The position numbers and the translations under genes are program-made. Source: JAGXLP01 sp042218715 (GTDB lineage: Bacteria; Bipolaricaulota; Bipolaricaulia; M55B111). Taken from it: 25,459 nucleotides of DNA. Within the stretch, counting starts at the first letter, position 1, and each line of letters starts with the position of its first letter. Below, piece by piece: positions 8,058 through 16,654 of the stretch. The stretch covers positions 1-25,459 of the forward strand of contig JBDGQU010000102.1 in the NCBI GenBank assembly GCA_042218715.1, read 5' to 3'. The notes beneath the pieces were generated by a model. That model was not told where the DNA came from. It did no database searches and was given only the letters and a program-made list of their open reading frames with translations.

Positions 8058-8606
8058 CTAGTCCCGAAGAAATTCTTCACAGCGAACGTTTTCAGAAGGA
8101 CAGTCCTTCAAATCAAACCTCGTCTCAATCAGTTCCCCCACTACGTTCTCATCCGCCAGTTGATGAGCAAGATGAAGGTGGAGGCATTTCAAATGCTCGT
8201 CGCTTTCGATACCGCCGATCCCCTTCGATAACGCATCGCCCAACCTCTTTTCCTCAATGAACTCCAGGTCGTCCTCAGCCAACAACGATTTCTGGGCTTG
8301 CAGGTACCGCTCTTCGTTTTCCCGGTATTTCTCTTTTAGAGCCGGAGTAGAAGCAATTTCTTTCTCTAGCTGTTCCACGTACCCGTCCGCTTCGAGTCCC
8401 GCCAGTTCTTCTACGCGTTTTGGACAGCTAAGCCAGTAAAGGGTAGGGAAAACCTCGAACCCCTCTTTATCCCGAATTAACGGTTTCGTCTCCAGGACAA
8501 CGGGATATCCGTAGCTGCATCGGACGGGAATATCAATTAGCCCTCTTGGTTCTTTCCCGAGCTGGTTTTTTACAATTTGGTTATCTTCCTCAGCTAGTTT
8601 GGGCAC
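8058..8606 (-). CDS. DUF501 family protein
   Basis: This 182-residue protein has the pattern I know for DUF501: an N-terminal segment before VRCSYGYPVV (Cys30), a middle FPTLYWLSCPKRVEEL (Cys61), and LEADGYVEQLE after it, then a charged helical tail. Its function is not known. In several phyla members lie near enolase, FtsB-like and exopolyphosphatase genes. Here it follows apgM, which acts one step before enolase in glycolysis, so a glycolytic neighbourhood is kept. The start is GTG with TTAGGAGGATCC seven bases upstream. It converges on the aminotransferase with 27 bases between the stops. Confidence 0.8.
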   Translation of the reverse strand: MPKLAEEDNQIVKNQLGKEPRGLIDIPVRCSYGYPVVLETKPLIRDKEGFEVFPTLYWLSCPKRVEELAGLEADGYVEQLEKEIASTPALKEKYRENEERYLQAQKSLLAEDDLEFIEEKRLGDALSKGIGGIESDEHLKCLHLHLAHQLADENVVGELIETRFDLKDCPSENVRCEEFLRD

Positions 8607-8660
8607 GTGGATCCTCCTAATTGGGACGGTTTTACCGGTTCAATCCGTTAAGCCCAGGTT

Positions 8661-9893
8661 CTAAGCTCCGAATTTCGGCAACTGGTTGCTATAGGAGAGA
8701 GTCATCGGTAATAGGTTACCGCTGAATCTTCCTAACCCTCCTCTCATACAATTATACTCGTCGAATTGCCTCAGATCGTCTTTCCTCACATTGGGCCCGG
8801 CGATCATAGCGGGCACGGGATCGGCCACGTGGTCCCCGTACTGGATTGGAGTAGTGTGGTCTCCGGCAAAAGAAAGATGCGTCTGTTCCCAATCCAGGTT
8901 CCGCTTTAGCCAACCTATAGTCCTGTCCACCTTCTCTATATAATCCGTTTTTCCTTCGGCATCGTGGTCGTGAGAAGCGTTGTCCGCTCCTTTAAAGTGA
9001 ACGAACACCATATCCTTCCCTTTCTCCAGTTCCTCAACTGCTTTCCTTGCTTTGTTTTCGATATTGGAATCGACGGTCCCGGTAGCACCCTCCACCGGGT
9101 GAAATTCCATTCCCGCCACTCTAGCCACTCCTATGTAAAGCGCGCCAGCGGCAACGACGGAAGCGGTCACGTGATATTTCTCCTCCACGGACGGAAGTTC
9201 GGGATATTTTGCCGCACCTCGCGCAATTATGGCATTTGCCGGGAGTTTACCTTCTTTCTCTCTCCGTTTGTTTAACGGGTGATCGTGAAGTATCTCCCTT
9301 GCCTGGTGGGTAATTTCGTTCAGAATAGAAGCCGTTTTCTTCGACTTCTCGTCCTCCCCTCTGGAATCGGGAATCGGTATATCAAGTTCGTGAGGATCGG
9401 TCGGTGAGAGATTCCCTCCAAGTTCGGGCCCGGATAGACAAAGGGCCCCCCTGTGTTCCGTACTTCTCTGGAACCGAACCTTGACGTCCGGAAATTTCTC
9501 GGACTCTAACTCCGACAGTGCTTCTTCCAGTTCGTCCTGACCCTCCGAAATTCTTCCTGCTCTCCTGTCAGTTATATTGCCGTTAGAGTCTATCGTCGCA
9601 AAATTTGTCCGAAAGCAGACGTCCTTTTTCGTCAGGTCCATACCTATACCGGCAGCTTCAAAAACTCCTCGCCCGGTATAGTACTGATAGGGATCGTAAC
9701 CGAACAGAGATAGATGGGCCGTATCGCTTCCCGGCCTGACGCCGTTTCCTATCGGATCCATAAGACCCGCCGCACCACGGGCCTCCAGTAGTTCTTCTAT
9801 CTCCGGCGTCTCCGCTACTTGAAGACAGGTTCCTCCGGTTCGATCCGTTGGCCTTCCACCGAGTCCGTCGGCTATAATCATAATCGTTTTCAT
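8661..9893 (-). CDS. apgM: 2,3-bisphosphoglycerate-independent phosphoglycerate mutase, archaeal ApgM type
   Basis: The enzyme interconverts 3- and 2-phosphoglycerate in glycolysis and gluconeogenesis. It belongs to the alkaline phosphatase superfamily. Its 410 residues match ApgM, shorter than the GpmI form of about 510. Metal and catalytic landmarks are MIIADGLGGRP at the start (Asp9), RPGSDTAHLSLFGYDP with the nucleophile Ser56, the segment KGADNASHDHD (301-311) and AGDHTTPI (343-350) with a following GDHVADP. I set the start at ATG 9893, preceded by GGGGG about nine bases away. The in-frame TTG three codons upstream would leave no room for a binding site. It lies between lpd (68 bases upstream) and the DUF501 gene (54 bases downstream), probably one transcript. 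Confidence 0.93.
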   Translation of the reverse strand: MKTIMIIADGLGGRPTDRTGGTCLQVAETPEIEELLEARGAAGLMDPIGNGVRPGSDTAHLSLFGYDPYQYYTGRGVFEAAGIGMDLTKKDVCFRTNFATIDSNGNITDRRAGRISEGQDELEEALSELESEKFPDVKVRFQRSTEHRGALCLSGPELGGNLSPTDPHELDIPIPDSRGEDEKSKKTASILNEITHQAREILHDHPLNKRREKEGKLPANAIIARGAAKYPELPSVEEKYHVTASVVAAGALYIGVARVAGMEFHPVEGATGTVDSNIENKARKAVEELEKGKDMVFVHFKGADNASHDHDAEGKTDYIEKVDRTIGWLKRNLDWEQTHLSFAGDHTTPIQYGDHVADPVPAMIAGPNVRKDDLRQFDEYNCMRGGLGRFSGNLLPMTLSYSNQLPKFGA

Positions 9894-9961
9894 GTCGATC
9901 AACCCCCGAAAATTGATACTAACGTTAAATTAATGCTAATAAATACCCGTGCTTTAATCCA

Positions 9962-11368
9962 TCATCTGTTTCCGGTATGAATTGCTCGCCCGTGGACGTT
10001 TTCCGCCGCCTCCATTATCGCTTCGGACAGGGTTGGATGGGTATGAATTGTCTCTGCTACTTCTGTAGCGGTAAGATTCATCTCTACGGCCAGTCCGATT
10101 TCTCCTATTAAGTCCGACGCGTGCGGTCCTAATATCATTCCACCGAGAATCCTGTCCGAACTCTCGTCCACTACTAATTGAACCATGCCCTCCGCCTCGC
10201 CCATCGCCAAAGCTTTGCCAGAAGCTCGAAACGGGAATCTGCCGGAAATGGGGTCGAAGCCTTTTTTCTTGGCCTCACTTCTGGACAGGCCCACTTCCGC
10301 GTATTCGGGGTCCGTAAAAACCGCCGCGGGTACTGCTTTATATTGGCTGGTCTCTTCCCCGGCTATATCGGCGGCGGCTATTAGACCCTGTCGGGTGGCT
10401 TTATGAGCGAGTAGCGGCTCCCCGACGACATCTCCTATAGCGTAGACCCCTTCCTCACTGGTCATACATCGGTCGTCTACCGCCAGGTAACCCTCGCTAC
10501 TACGGTCAAGGTCCAGTCCATCAGTCACCGGATTGGAAACCGGAGTTCGTCCGACCGCGGACAGCACTCTATCGGCTGTATACTCGACTGACTCCCCTCC
10601 CTTTTCCCCAACCACGAGGTATCCTTCAGAGCCTTTCTCCAGTCCCGTGGCTTTCGTCTCGGTACGAATTTTTAGTCCCGATCGGTCCAGCTCCCGACTC
10701 AGTAAAGAAGAAAATTTCTTATCCAGGTTCATACCCGGGAGAATCGAGTCCGCCATCTCGAGCACTTCTACTTCCACCCCAAGTCGATTATAGATCGTAC
10801 CCATTTCCAGCCCGATTACCCCTGCTCCCAATATTACCAGCTTGTCCGGAATTTCCGACAGACGGACTGCGTCGCGAGAGTTCCATACAACTCCATTATC
10901 AAATGAAAAATTGGGAAGCTCTATCGGCGTCGACCCGGTGGCAATGATTACGTAATCCGCCTCTATTACAGTTTCTTCACCGTCTTCTTTTTTAACTATC
11001 GCTTCCGAAGGGGAGTTCATTACCGCCTGACCCTTCATTACATCTCCGCCGTTTGCTTTTATCAACTTTTCTACGCCTTTGGTCAGTTTATCTACCACTT
11101 TATCCTTGTGATTCGCCATTTTTTTTCGATCCAATCCGTAACCCGAAAGCTCAACTCCTTTCTCCCTCCACGACTCCAATCTGCTGAGGGGGTCCGTCGC
11201 GCTGTACAGGGTTTTAGTCGGGATACATCCCCAGTTCAGACAGACCCCTCCAATTTGCTCTTTTTCTACAACTAACGGATTCAATCCGTATTGTCCAAGC
11301 CGAATGGCCGCGGTATATCCACCGGGCCCGGCTCCGATAACCAGAACGTCGTGACTATTATTCGACAC
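9962..11368 (-). CDS. lpdA: Dihydrolipoyl dehydrogenase (E3), FAD-dependent
   Basis: This 468-residue flavoenzyme reoxidises dihydrolipoyl groups with NAD+ in 2-oxoacid dehydrogenase or glycine cleavage complexes. The FAD motif IGAGPGGY is at 11-18. The redox-active disulfide is in GGVCLNWGCIPTKTL (Cys43 and Cys48). An NAD-binding motif ILGAGVIGLEMG is in the middle, and the catalytic His-Glu segment THPTLSEA is near the C-terminus. The length is normal. There is no N-terminal lipoyl domain and no E1, E2 or glycine cleavage gene beside it. The start is GTG with GAGGAGGT four to five bases upstream. It is divergent from the TGS GTPase, with a family A repeat element in the gap. Confidence 0.95.
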   Translation of the reverse strand: MSNNSHDVLVIGAGPGGYTAAIRLGQYGLNPLVVEKEQIGGVCLNWGCIPTKTLYSATDPLSRLESWREKGVELSGYGLDRKKMANHKDKVVDKLTKGVEKLIKANGGDVMKGQAVMNSPSEAIVKKEDGEETVIEADYVIIATGSTPIELPNFSFDNGVVWNSRDAVRLSEIPDKLVILGAGVIGLEMGTIYNRLGVEVEVLEMADSILPGMNLDKKFSSLLSRELDRSGLKIRTETKATGLEKGSEGYLVVGEKGGESVEYTADRVLSAVGRTPVSNPVTDGLDLDRSSEGYLAVDDRCMTSEEGVYAIGDVVGEPLLAHKATRQGLIAAADIAGEETSQYKAVPAAVFTDPEYAEVGLSRSEAKKKGFDPISGRFPFRASGKALAMGEAEGMVQLVVDESSDRILGGMILGPHASDLIGEIGLAVEMNLTATEVAETIHTHPTLSEAIMEAAENVHGRAIHTGNR

Positions 11369-11434
11369 GATACCTCCTCTTCTTGAACCCTTCTCCGATA
11401 CTTAAACTCGATGGATTAATAGGGTACCAATTAA

Positions 11435-11640
11435 ACAAGCTTCTTTCACCAAAGTCGTAGTTAATATTTAGTCCGTTCTCCTCCCCTTCCGCTTACCTGG
11501 CTCCCGGGATTTTGGGTATTTTAAGGGTTTTAAGGTTAATCAGTTGCCAGGTAAGCGGCAAGGAGATGACAGAGAGAACCGAGTTTGTCTTTGGCTATCT
11601 CTATTCGTAACATTCACTGAACCATACTGAAAACTGGGGT
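11435..11640. mobile_element. Family A element, copy A2 (about 206 bp, degenerate ends)
   Basis: The left end, ACAAGCTTCTTTCACC, matches the family terminal repeat at 12 of 16 positions. The arm GTCGTAGTTAATATTTAG follows. The internal inverted repeat is well kept: CCGCTTACCTGGC at about 11489-11501 and GCCAGGTAAGCGG at about 11546-11558. The centre, TTTTAAGGTTAATCAGTT, reads in the opposite orientation to copies A1 and A6. The right end is degenerate. It fills most of the divergent gap between lpdA and the TGS GTPase. Confidence 0.7.
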
Positions 11641-11647
11641 GAAGTGT

Positions 11648-12634
11648 ATGCCTGCAAATTTACCTCCGGAGTACATCGAGGCGGAAGATAGATATCGGAA
11701 TGCCGATTCTAAGGACGAGAAGCTCGATGCTCTTCAGGAAATGCTTTCTCTTCTTCCCAACCACAAAGGAACGGATAAGATAGAAGCGGACCTAAGAAAA
11801 AGGATATCCGACCTAAAGAAGAGTTCTCAAAAGAAGAAGGGTCCAACCAGAGCCAAGACTCCGGACCAGATAGAACCGCAGGGCGCGGGCCAGGTAGTGC
11901 TAACGGGACTACCGAATACGGGAAAATCGGCGTTGCTGGATATGATAACGAACGCCACCCCTAAAGTAGCTGACTTTCCGTTTTCGACCCAGGGACCGAC
12001 GATCGGTATGCTAAACCACGAGGACGTTCAGATTCAGCTAATTGACACCCCACCAATTTCGGAAGAACACGTGGAAACCTGGGTCTACAATTTAATTCGA
12101 AAAGCCGACCTCGTTCTCTTGCTCGTCGACGGAGGAGCCGAGCCGATCGAACAATTTGACTTCACGACCGAATTGCTCGCCGAAGAAGGTATATACCTTT
12201 TCCCGCCGGAGGCGGAATTCCAGAGAGACGCAATAGGGAAGACCAACAGAAAGGGTCAAGTAGTAATTACAAAAAGTGACGAACTCTCATCTCCGGAAGC
12301 GTCTACCGAGATAGAAGAGTCCTCGGGTTTACCCACCATATCACTTTCTATTCTGGACGAAGAAAGTCTTTCCAGGTTCTCGAAGTTCGTCTTTGAGGGG
12401 TTAAACAAAATAAGGATTTACACAAAGAAACCCGGAAAAGAACCTGACTTAAAGGAGCCGTATATTTTGGACAAAGGAAGCACCGTACTGGAAGGGGTTA
12501 GGTCAATTCACAGGGACATGGTAGAAAGACTGGACTACATAAGAATTTGGGGTTCGGGAAGGTTCGATGGACAGGAAGTCGCTCAGGACCACGTGTTGAA
12601 AGACGGGGATATTATAGAAATTCATCAGGAGTAA
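11648..12634 (+). CDS. Stand-alone DRG/Obg-like GTPase with C-terminal TGS domain
   Basis: This 328-residue protein is a small GTPase of the TRAFAC class with a C-terminal TGS domain, probably linked to ribosomes or translation. An N-terminal charged helical stretch (1-70) is followed by G1 GLPNTGKS (87-94), a G2 threonine near 118, G3 DTPP (133-136) and a G4 of the form TKSD (208-211) rather than the usual NKxD. The TGS domain spans about 255-328 and ends in LKDGDIIEIHQE. It resembles the DRG family by layout, but lacks the long helix-turn-helix and S5D2L inserts. The ATG at 11648 has GGGGTGA six bases before it; the GTG at 11639 has none. Its stop abuts the stop of the convergent CCA gene. 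Confidence 0.85.
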   Translation: MPANLPPEYIEAEDRYRNADSKDEKLDALQEMLSLLPNHKGTDKIEADLRKRISDLKKSSQKKKGPTRAKTPDQIEPQGAGQVVLTGLPNTGKSALLDMITNATPKVADFPFSTQGPTIGMLNHEDVQIQLIDTPPISEEHVETWVYNLIRKADLVLLLVDGGAEPIEQFDFTTELLAEEGIYLFPPEAEFQRDAIGKTNRKGQVVITKSDELSSPEASTEIEESSGLPTISLSILDEESLSRFSKFVFEGLNKIRIYTKKPGKEPDLKEPYILDKGSTVLEGVRSIHRDMVERLDYIRIWGSGRFDGQEVAQDHVLKDGDIIEIHQE

Positions 12635-14074
12635 TTAAATTACTTCTCCAACGATCTCGGCAGCTTCGTCCAGGGCCTCGTCCCTGGTTTCGATCTCTCC
12701 AGCGTAAATCTTTTCGTGAAGCGAATTTAATACTTCTCCTAACTCAGGACCCTCTTCCAACCCCAGATCAATCAAATCGTCCCCGTTTATCAACTCTCGG
12801 GCCGTACCAAGATTTTCAAGGTGCTGGAGATGAGGTAGGAGTTCTACAAACTTTTGAAGGACGGGAAGCCACCCCTCCGGGCCGTGAGAGCTCGCCTCGC
12901 TGTCCGCTATTATCGTGCCCAGTAAGGAAGTAAAGTAATTGAACCTCAACGTCTCCTCGGCAATCGAATAGTTCGTGTTTTGGTTGGTCCGAATCAGTTT
13001 TACCTGTTTCGCTTTCCTCATTTTGGGTAAAACCGAACCTTTCATGTGATTTTCGACGAGCCAGACCAACTTCTTCTTATCTTTATTGGAAAGCCTGAGA
13101 CGAGAAGCAATCTCTTCGGCTTGACTTTTCCCCAGGGAAGCGTGACCGCCCATATGTTGTTCTTCTTGATTGTAGTACGCCTCCGCTTTCCCTACATCGT
13201 GAAGAAAAACGGCGAACTTCGTCAGCCGGGGAAAATCGAGCTCGTCAGCTACTTCGAGGGCCCGAAAACTGTGCTCCAGCACGTCGCCTTCGGGATGATA
13301 CTCTTCGGGCTGGGGTATTCCCTCGTTCGTAGTCATCTCCGGTAAAATCCGGTCGAGTAGACCAGTTTTATGACAGATTCTAAACCCCCAGCTTGACCTG
13401 GGAGTCTCCAACATCCTGAACAGTTCGTCCCGAATTCGTTCCAGGGAAATATCGGTTATTTTGGGAGCAACTTGTTCGATTGCCTCCGCGGTCTCCGATT
13501 CTATCTCGCCCCGAAGGTAACAGGCAATTCTTATTGCCCTGAGCGGCCTGAGATAGTCCTCGCTAAACCTGACCAGCGGATCGCCAATCGCTCTAACGAC
13601 CTTTTCCTTCAAATCAGCTATACCGCCCACCAGGTCAATTACGTCCCCGTCCAGGTTCAGTGCCAGTCCATTAACTGTGAAGTCTCTTCTTTTTACGTCT
13701 TCCTCCAGAGAGCTTGCCGGTTCCACACTTCCCGGACGCCGGCCGTCGTAATCGGCTTCCGTCCTGAACTGGGCAACTTCGTACTGGTTTCCGTCGGGAG
13801 CAACCAGGACCAAAACACCGAAACTTTCTCCAACTTCGATAAAATCGTAGCCTGGAAAGAGCTCCTTAACCACTTCGGGGCTGGCCGAGGTAGCGATGTC
13901 GATATCCGTTCCCGAGGCGTCGAACTCGTAATCCTCTTCGTATCGACCCAGAAGTACGTCCCTAACAGTACCACCAACTATTACAGCTCGATGCCCGGAC
14001 CGGGTTAACTTCTCAAGAATCTCTCTCCCGTGGGGATGAGGTGCCAGCACTTCTTCCGGGTCGATTCTGACCAT
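12635..14074 (-). CDS. cca: Class II tRNA nucleotidyltransferase (CCA-adding enzyme) with HD domain
   Basis: The enzyme adds or repairs the CCA end of tRNAs using CTP and ATP. In bacteria the same fold can also act as poly(A) polymerase or split CC- and A-adding activities, which cannot be told apart here. Motifs in order: VGGTVRD (33-39), the catalytic carboxylates in TDIDIAT (56-62), RRDFTVN (129-135), the neck motif EDYLRPLRAIR near 172-182, and the HD motif FLHDVGKAE around 290-298. Its 479 residues are usual for the HD-containing form. The ATG starts one base after the stop of the upstream acidic protein (TAA-A-ATG) and has no strong Shine-Dalgarno sequence, so translation is probably coupled. 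The 3' end touches that of the TGS GTPase. Confidence 0.92.
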   Translation of the reverse strand: MVRIDPEEVLAPHPHGREILEKLTRSGHRAVIVGGTVRDVLLGRYEEDYEFDASGTDIDIATSASPEVVKELFPGYDFIEVGESFGVLVLVAPDGNQYEVAQFRTEADYDGRRPGSVEPASSLEEDVKRRDFTVNGLALNLDGDVIDLVGGIADLKEKVVRAIGDPLVRFSEDYLRPLRAIRIACYLRGEIESETAEAIEQVAPKITDISLERIRDELFRMLETPRSSWGFRICHKTGLLDRILPEMTTNEGIPQPEEYHPEGDVLEHSFRALEVADELDFPRLTKFAVFLHDVGKAEAYYNQEEQHMGGHASLGKSQAEEIASRLRLSNKDKKKLVWLVENHMKGSVLPKMRKAKQVKLIRTNQNTNYSIAEETLRFNYFTSLLGTIIADSEASSHGPEGWLPVLQKFVELLPHLQHLENLGTARELINGDDLIDLGLEEGPELGEVLNSLHEKIYAGEIETRDEALDEAAEIVGEVI

Positions 14075-14075
14075 T

Positions 14076-14504
14076 TTACCGGAAAATATTTTTGACCTTA
14101 TCCAGGAATGAGGTTTTTGTTTCCGACTCCCGCTCGTACTCTTCCCGGTCCATGATCTGGTCCTCTTCTTCCGCTAACTCGACCATTCTCTCCCACTTTT
14201 CCTTGTCCTTTATTTTCTCCTCCCATTCTTCTCCGAAGCTCGTTAAAGCCTGTACCGCCTCGTCCAGATCGAACCCTCCCCCGGGTCGAGGCGAATCCTG
14301 AATATCCTTCCGCAAAGCGGAAAGTCCTCCGGGCAGCGGTTTCAGATGTACCTCACCTTCTATCCGGACGAGGACGAAACTCGTCGCCTCGCTGATCAAC
14401 CCAAAAGTAGATAGATCAATTGAGTCCATGGGTAGTTTTTCGACGAATTCACTATCAGCATTCATAAATTCCTGTTTGACGTATTTTCTCCACTTCTTTG
14501 CCAT
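14076..14504 (-). CDS. Small acidic protein of unknown function, coupled to cca
   Basis: I do not recognise this 142-residue protein. It starts with a basic stretch (MAKKWRKYVKQEF), then a mixed alpha/beta part with FVLVRIEGEVHLKPLPGG at 43-60, a Gly-rich turn PRPGGGFDLDEA around 73-83, and a strongly acidic, probably coiled helix from about 85 to 130, ending in a basic amphipathic tail (FLDKVKNIFR). There is no signal peptide, membrane segment or cysteine. The ATG has GGGAGGTTGTC before it, and codon use is like the neighbours. It stops one base before the start of cca, so the two proteins are made together. A helper role in RNA handling would fit the context but is only a guess. Confidence 0.72.
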   Translation of the reverse strand: MAKKWRKYVKQEFMNADSEFVEKLPMDSIDLSTFGLISEATSFVLVRIEGEVHLKPLPGGLSALRKDIQDSPRPGGGFDLDEAVQALTSFGEEWEEKIKDKEKWERMVELAEEEDQIMDREEYERESETKTSFLDKVKNIFR

Positions 14505-14548
14505 GACAACCTCCCTTGTCCGTAAATTAGTCTATCGTTGTAAATTCT

Positions 14549-14747
14549 TCTCAGTTTTTTCACCACGGTCTTAATATTTAGCCCGTTATTCTCCCCTTTC
14601 CTGCTCCCCCGGCAACTGATTTGTCTTCATAATACTGAACGTAAGGGAAATCCAGGCAGCCGGGCAAGGGGCCGAGGCATATCGATAAAATCAAGTCACC
14701 TTTCATTACGTCCGCCTCGCTTTTAGATAATGGTGAAAGAACTGAGT
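14549..14747. mobile_element. Family A element, copy A3 (199 bp), right end inside ribF
   Basis: The left terminal repeat TCTCAGTTTTTTCACC (14549-14564) and right terminal repeat GGTGAAAGAACTGAGT (14732-14747) are inverted copies of each other with two mismatches. The left arm TTAATATTTAGCCCGTTATTC and the internal GGCAACTGATT follow the family pattern. The right terminal repeat is translated as the last residues of RibF on the minus strand. Confidence 0.82.
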
Positions 14748-15655
14748 CCCTGTAAAACCTTCTTCGCTTCAACCACGTATCCGCTTATCGCTCTGGTTAA
14801 TTCTTCTTTTTTCTCGTATTTTCTGGTTTTGCCGAGATACTTTATAATCTTGACCTCAAGTTGCTCGCCATACAGGTCTCCTTCGTAACCAATTAGGTGG
14901 ACTTCCATCTGATGGTCCCGAGTTCCGCCAAAAGTTGGCCGATTCCCCACGTGTACCGCGGACCCGAGCTTCTCTCCATTAAGCTCTACAAACGCCGCAT
15001 AATTACCATTCATCGGTAAGCCGACCCTTTCATCAATCCTCAAGTTTGCCGTGGGGAACCCAATCTCTTCACCTACCTGCTCCCCTTCGACCACTTTCCC
15101 CAGGTAACTCGGATATCGGCCAAGGAGTTCCTCCGCTAGTTCCATTTCTCCTTCCGCTATCACCTGACGAATCCAGGTACTACTCACCGGCTTTCCTCTC
15201 TTTTTTACCTGATTCTGAGGGTGAACCGTAAACCTTCCTTTGCTTAACTCTTTGAGTTCTTTATAGGAACCAGACCTCCCCTGACCGAATCGCCACTCTT
15301 TCCCTACCACCACGGCATCTACTTTTAATCGCTCCACCAAAATTTCCTCTACGTAACGTTTTGGGCTATAGTCCTTAACTTCCAGAAAATCTCCCAGAAT
15401 TACTTGCCCCACGCTATTCCTCAACAGATCTAATTTCTTTTCGGGATCCATAATTAGCGGCGGACCCGCATCATTAAGATACCTCCTGGGAGGAATTTCG
15501 TAAGTATAGGCGGCGCTCTTTATCCCCCTATCCTGGGCTATCTCCCTGGTTTCGTCCAGTAATAGCTGGTGCCCCACGTGAACCCCGTCAAACGTTCCAA
15601 TCGTTAATGCCAGATTACCGTTAATGGGTCTATTACCGGAACGACTCTTCTTCAT
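14723..15655 (-). CDS. ribF: Bifunctional riboflavin kinase / FMN adenylyltransferase
   Basis: This 310-residue enzyme converts riboflavin to FMN and then to FAD, feeding the flavoproteins nearby. The N-terminal nucleotidyltransferase domain has GTFDGVHVGHQ (20-30) and SSTWIR (158-163). The C-terminal kinase domain has GFPTANL (199-205), NRPTFGG and the catalytic Glu in EVHLIGY (Glu251). The start ATG at 15655 overlaps the nrnA stop as ATGA; an upstream in-frame start would lie inside nrnA. Oddity: the final residues LSSFTII are read from the terminal inverted repeat of a family A element, so the original C-terminus and stop have been replaced. The catalytic parts are unaffected. Confidence 0.95.
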   Translation of the reverse strand: MKKSRSGNRPINGNLALTIGTFDGVHVGHQLLLDETREIAQDRGIKSAAYTYEIPPRRYLNDAGPPLIMDPEKKLDLLRNSVGQVILGDFLEVKDYSPKRYVEEILVERLKVDAVVVGKEWRFGQGRSGSYKELKELSKGRFTVHPQNQVKKRGKPVSSTWIRQVIAEGEMELAEELLGRYPSYLGKVVEGEQVGEEIGFPTANLRIDERVGLPMNGNYAAFVELNGEKLGSAVHVGNRPTFGGTRDHQMEVHLIGYEGDLYGEQLEVKIIKYLGKTRKYEKKEELTRAISGYVVEAKKVLQGLSSFTII

Positions 15656-16641
15656 TTTTTCTTCGAATACCGCGAGATGTCGTCCATTCTCTTCCTTATA
15701 TCTGCCAGAACCTTTTCCTGAACGCTCTCCAGGGTACCGTCCACCATACATCCCGCTGCTACTTTGTGGCCGCCGCCGCCAAAACTACTGGCTACTTTGC
15801 TAACGTCAATCCCGTTCTTCGATCTCAGGGACACTTTTATCGTATCCTCAGGTAGTTTTTTGAACAGGCAAGCTACCTGGGCTCCCTCGGTAGTCCGCAA
15901 TTTTCCTACTATACCCTCCGTATCCTCCTGTGTTGCTCCGGCTTTCTCAATTTTCTCCGGAGTAATTTCGGCCCAGACAATTTGATCCTCAAACTTCGCC
16001 GTGGATAATACCTCTCCCAGCAGTTTTAGTTTGGAAAATGGCTCTCTTTCGTACAAATTAACGATCACGGACCGAGCTCTCGCCCCGCTGTCCAGGAGTT
16101 CAGCCGCTTTGCCAAGCAGATTTGCGCTTACGTTTTCGTTTTGAAATGACGAAGTATCTGCTATAATTCCTGAATACAGAGCAGTAGCGATGTGTTCGTC
16201 GATCCGGTGTCCCATGTATTCAATCAAATCAGCGATAATCTGAGTCGTCGCGGCCACCGGCTCGACGTAATTGATATCTCCAAAGTTAGTATTATCCTTA
16301 TGGTGATCGATATTGAGCGTGGGAAGTCCGGTAAACAACCTTCTACCTTTATCCCCCAACCTTTCCAGGCTACTACAATCGACCACTATGCCTATTTCTA
16401 CATCCTTTACTTCTTCAGGCAATTCCTCGTATTTTTTAATGGAATCCGAACCTTTCAGAAAAGAAAGGTTTTTCGGTACACCGTCACGATTGTAGAGAAT
16501 AGTTTGCTTTCCCCGCTGCCGCAAAGCTCTACTCAGTCCCAGCTGGCTTCCTATGGCATCAGCTTCCGGACTTCGATGGGAAGCAATAATAAACCTGTCG
16601 TGTCGGGATATTTCGTCCTCAATCTCTTTTAATCTGTTCAT
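15652..16641 (-). CDS. nrnA: DHH-DHHA1 phosphoesterase, NrnA type (nanoRNase / pAp phosphatase)
   Basis: This 329-residue enzyme probably degrades very short RNAs and dephosphorylates pAp or hydrolyses cyclic dinucleotide products. The DHH domain shows SHRSPEADAIGS (21-32), VDCSSLERLGD around 88-98, and the DHH triplet in NIDHHKDN (112-114). The first Asp of the usual PDxDA motif is Glu here, a conservative change. The DHHA1 domain ends with GGGGHKVAAG (288-297). The ATG follows GGAAAGGAAA. It is the first gene of an nrnA-ribF pair, a pairing common in bacteria where both often follow rbfA and truB; those are absent here. A small hairpin sits just upstream of its ribosome binding site. Confidence 0.92.
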   Translation of the reverse strand: MNRLKEIEDEISRHDRFIIASHRSPEADAIGSQLGLSRALRQRGKQTILYNRDGVPKNLSFLKGSDSIKKYEELPEEVKDVEIGIVVDCSSLERLGDKGRRLFTGLPTLNIDHHKDNTNFGDINYVEPVAATTQIIADLIEYMGHRIDEHIATALYSGIIADTSSFQNENVSANLLGKAAELLDSGARARSVIVNLYEREPFSKLKLLGEVLSTAKFEDQIVWAEITPEKIEKAGATQEDTEGIVGKLRTTEGAQVACLFKKLPEDTIKVSLRSKNGIDVSKVASSFGGGGHKVAAGCMVDGTLESVQEKVLADIRKRMDDISRYSKKK

Positions 16642-16654
16642 TAATTTTCCTTTC

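Noticed and set aside
15656..15751. An N-terminal extension of RibF inside nrnA
   Set aside because: The ATGA overlap start at 15655 is typical of coupled genes, and the extension reads as a shadow of nrnA.
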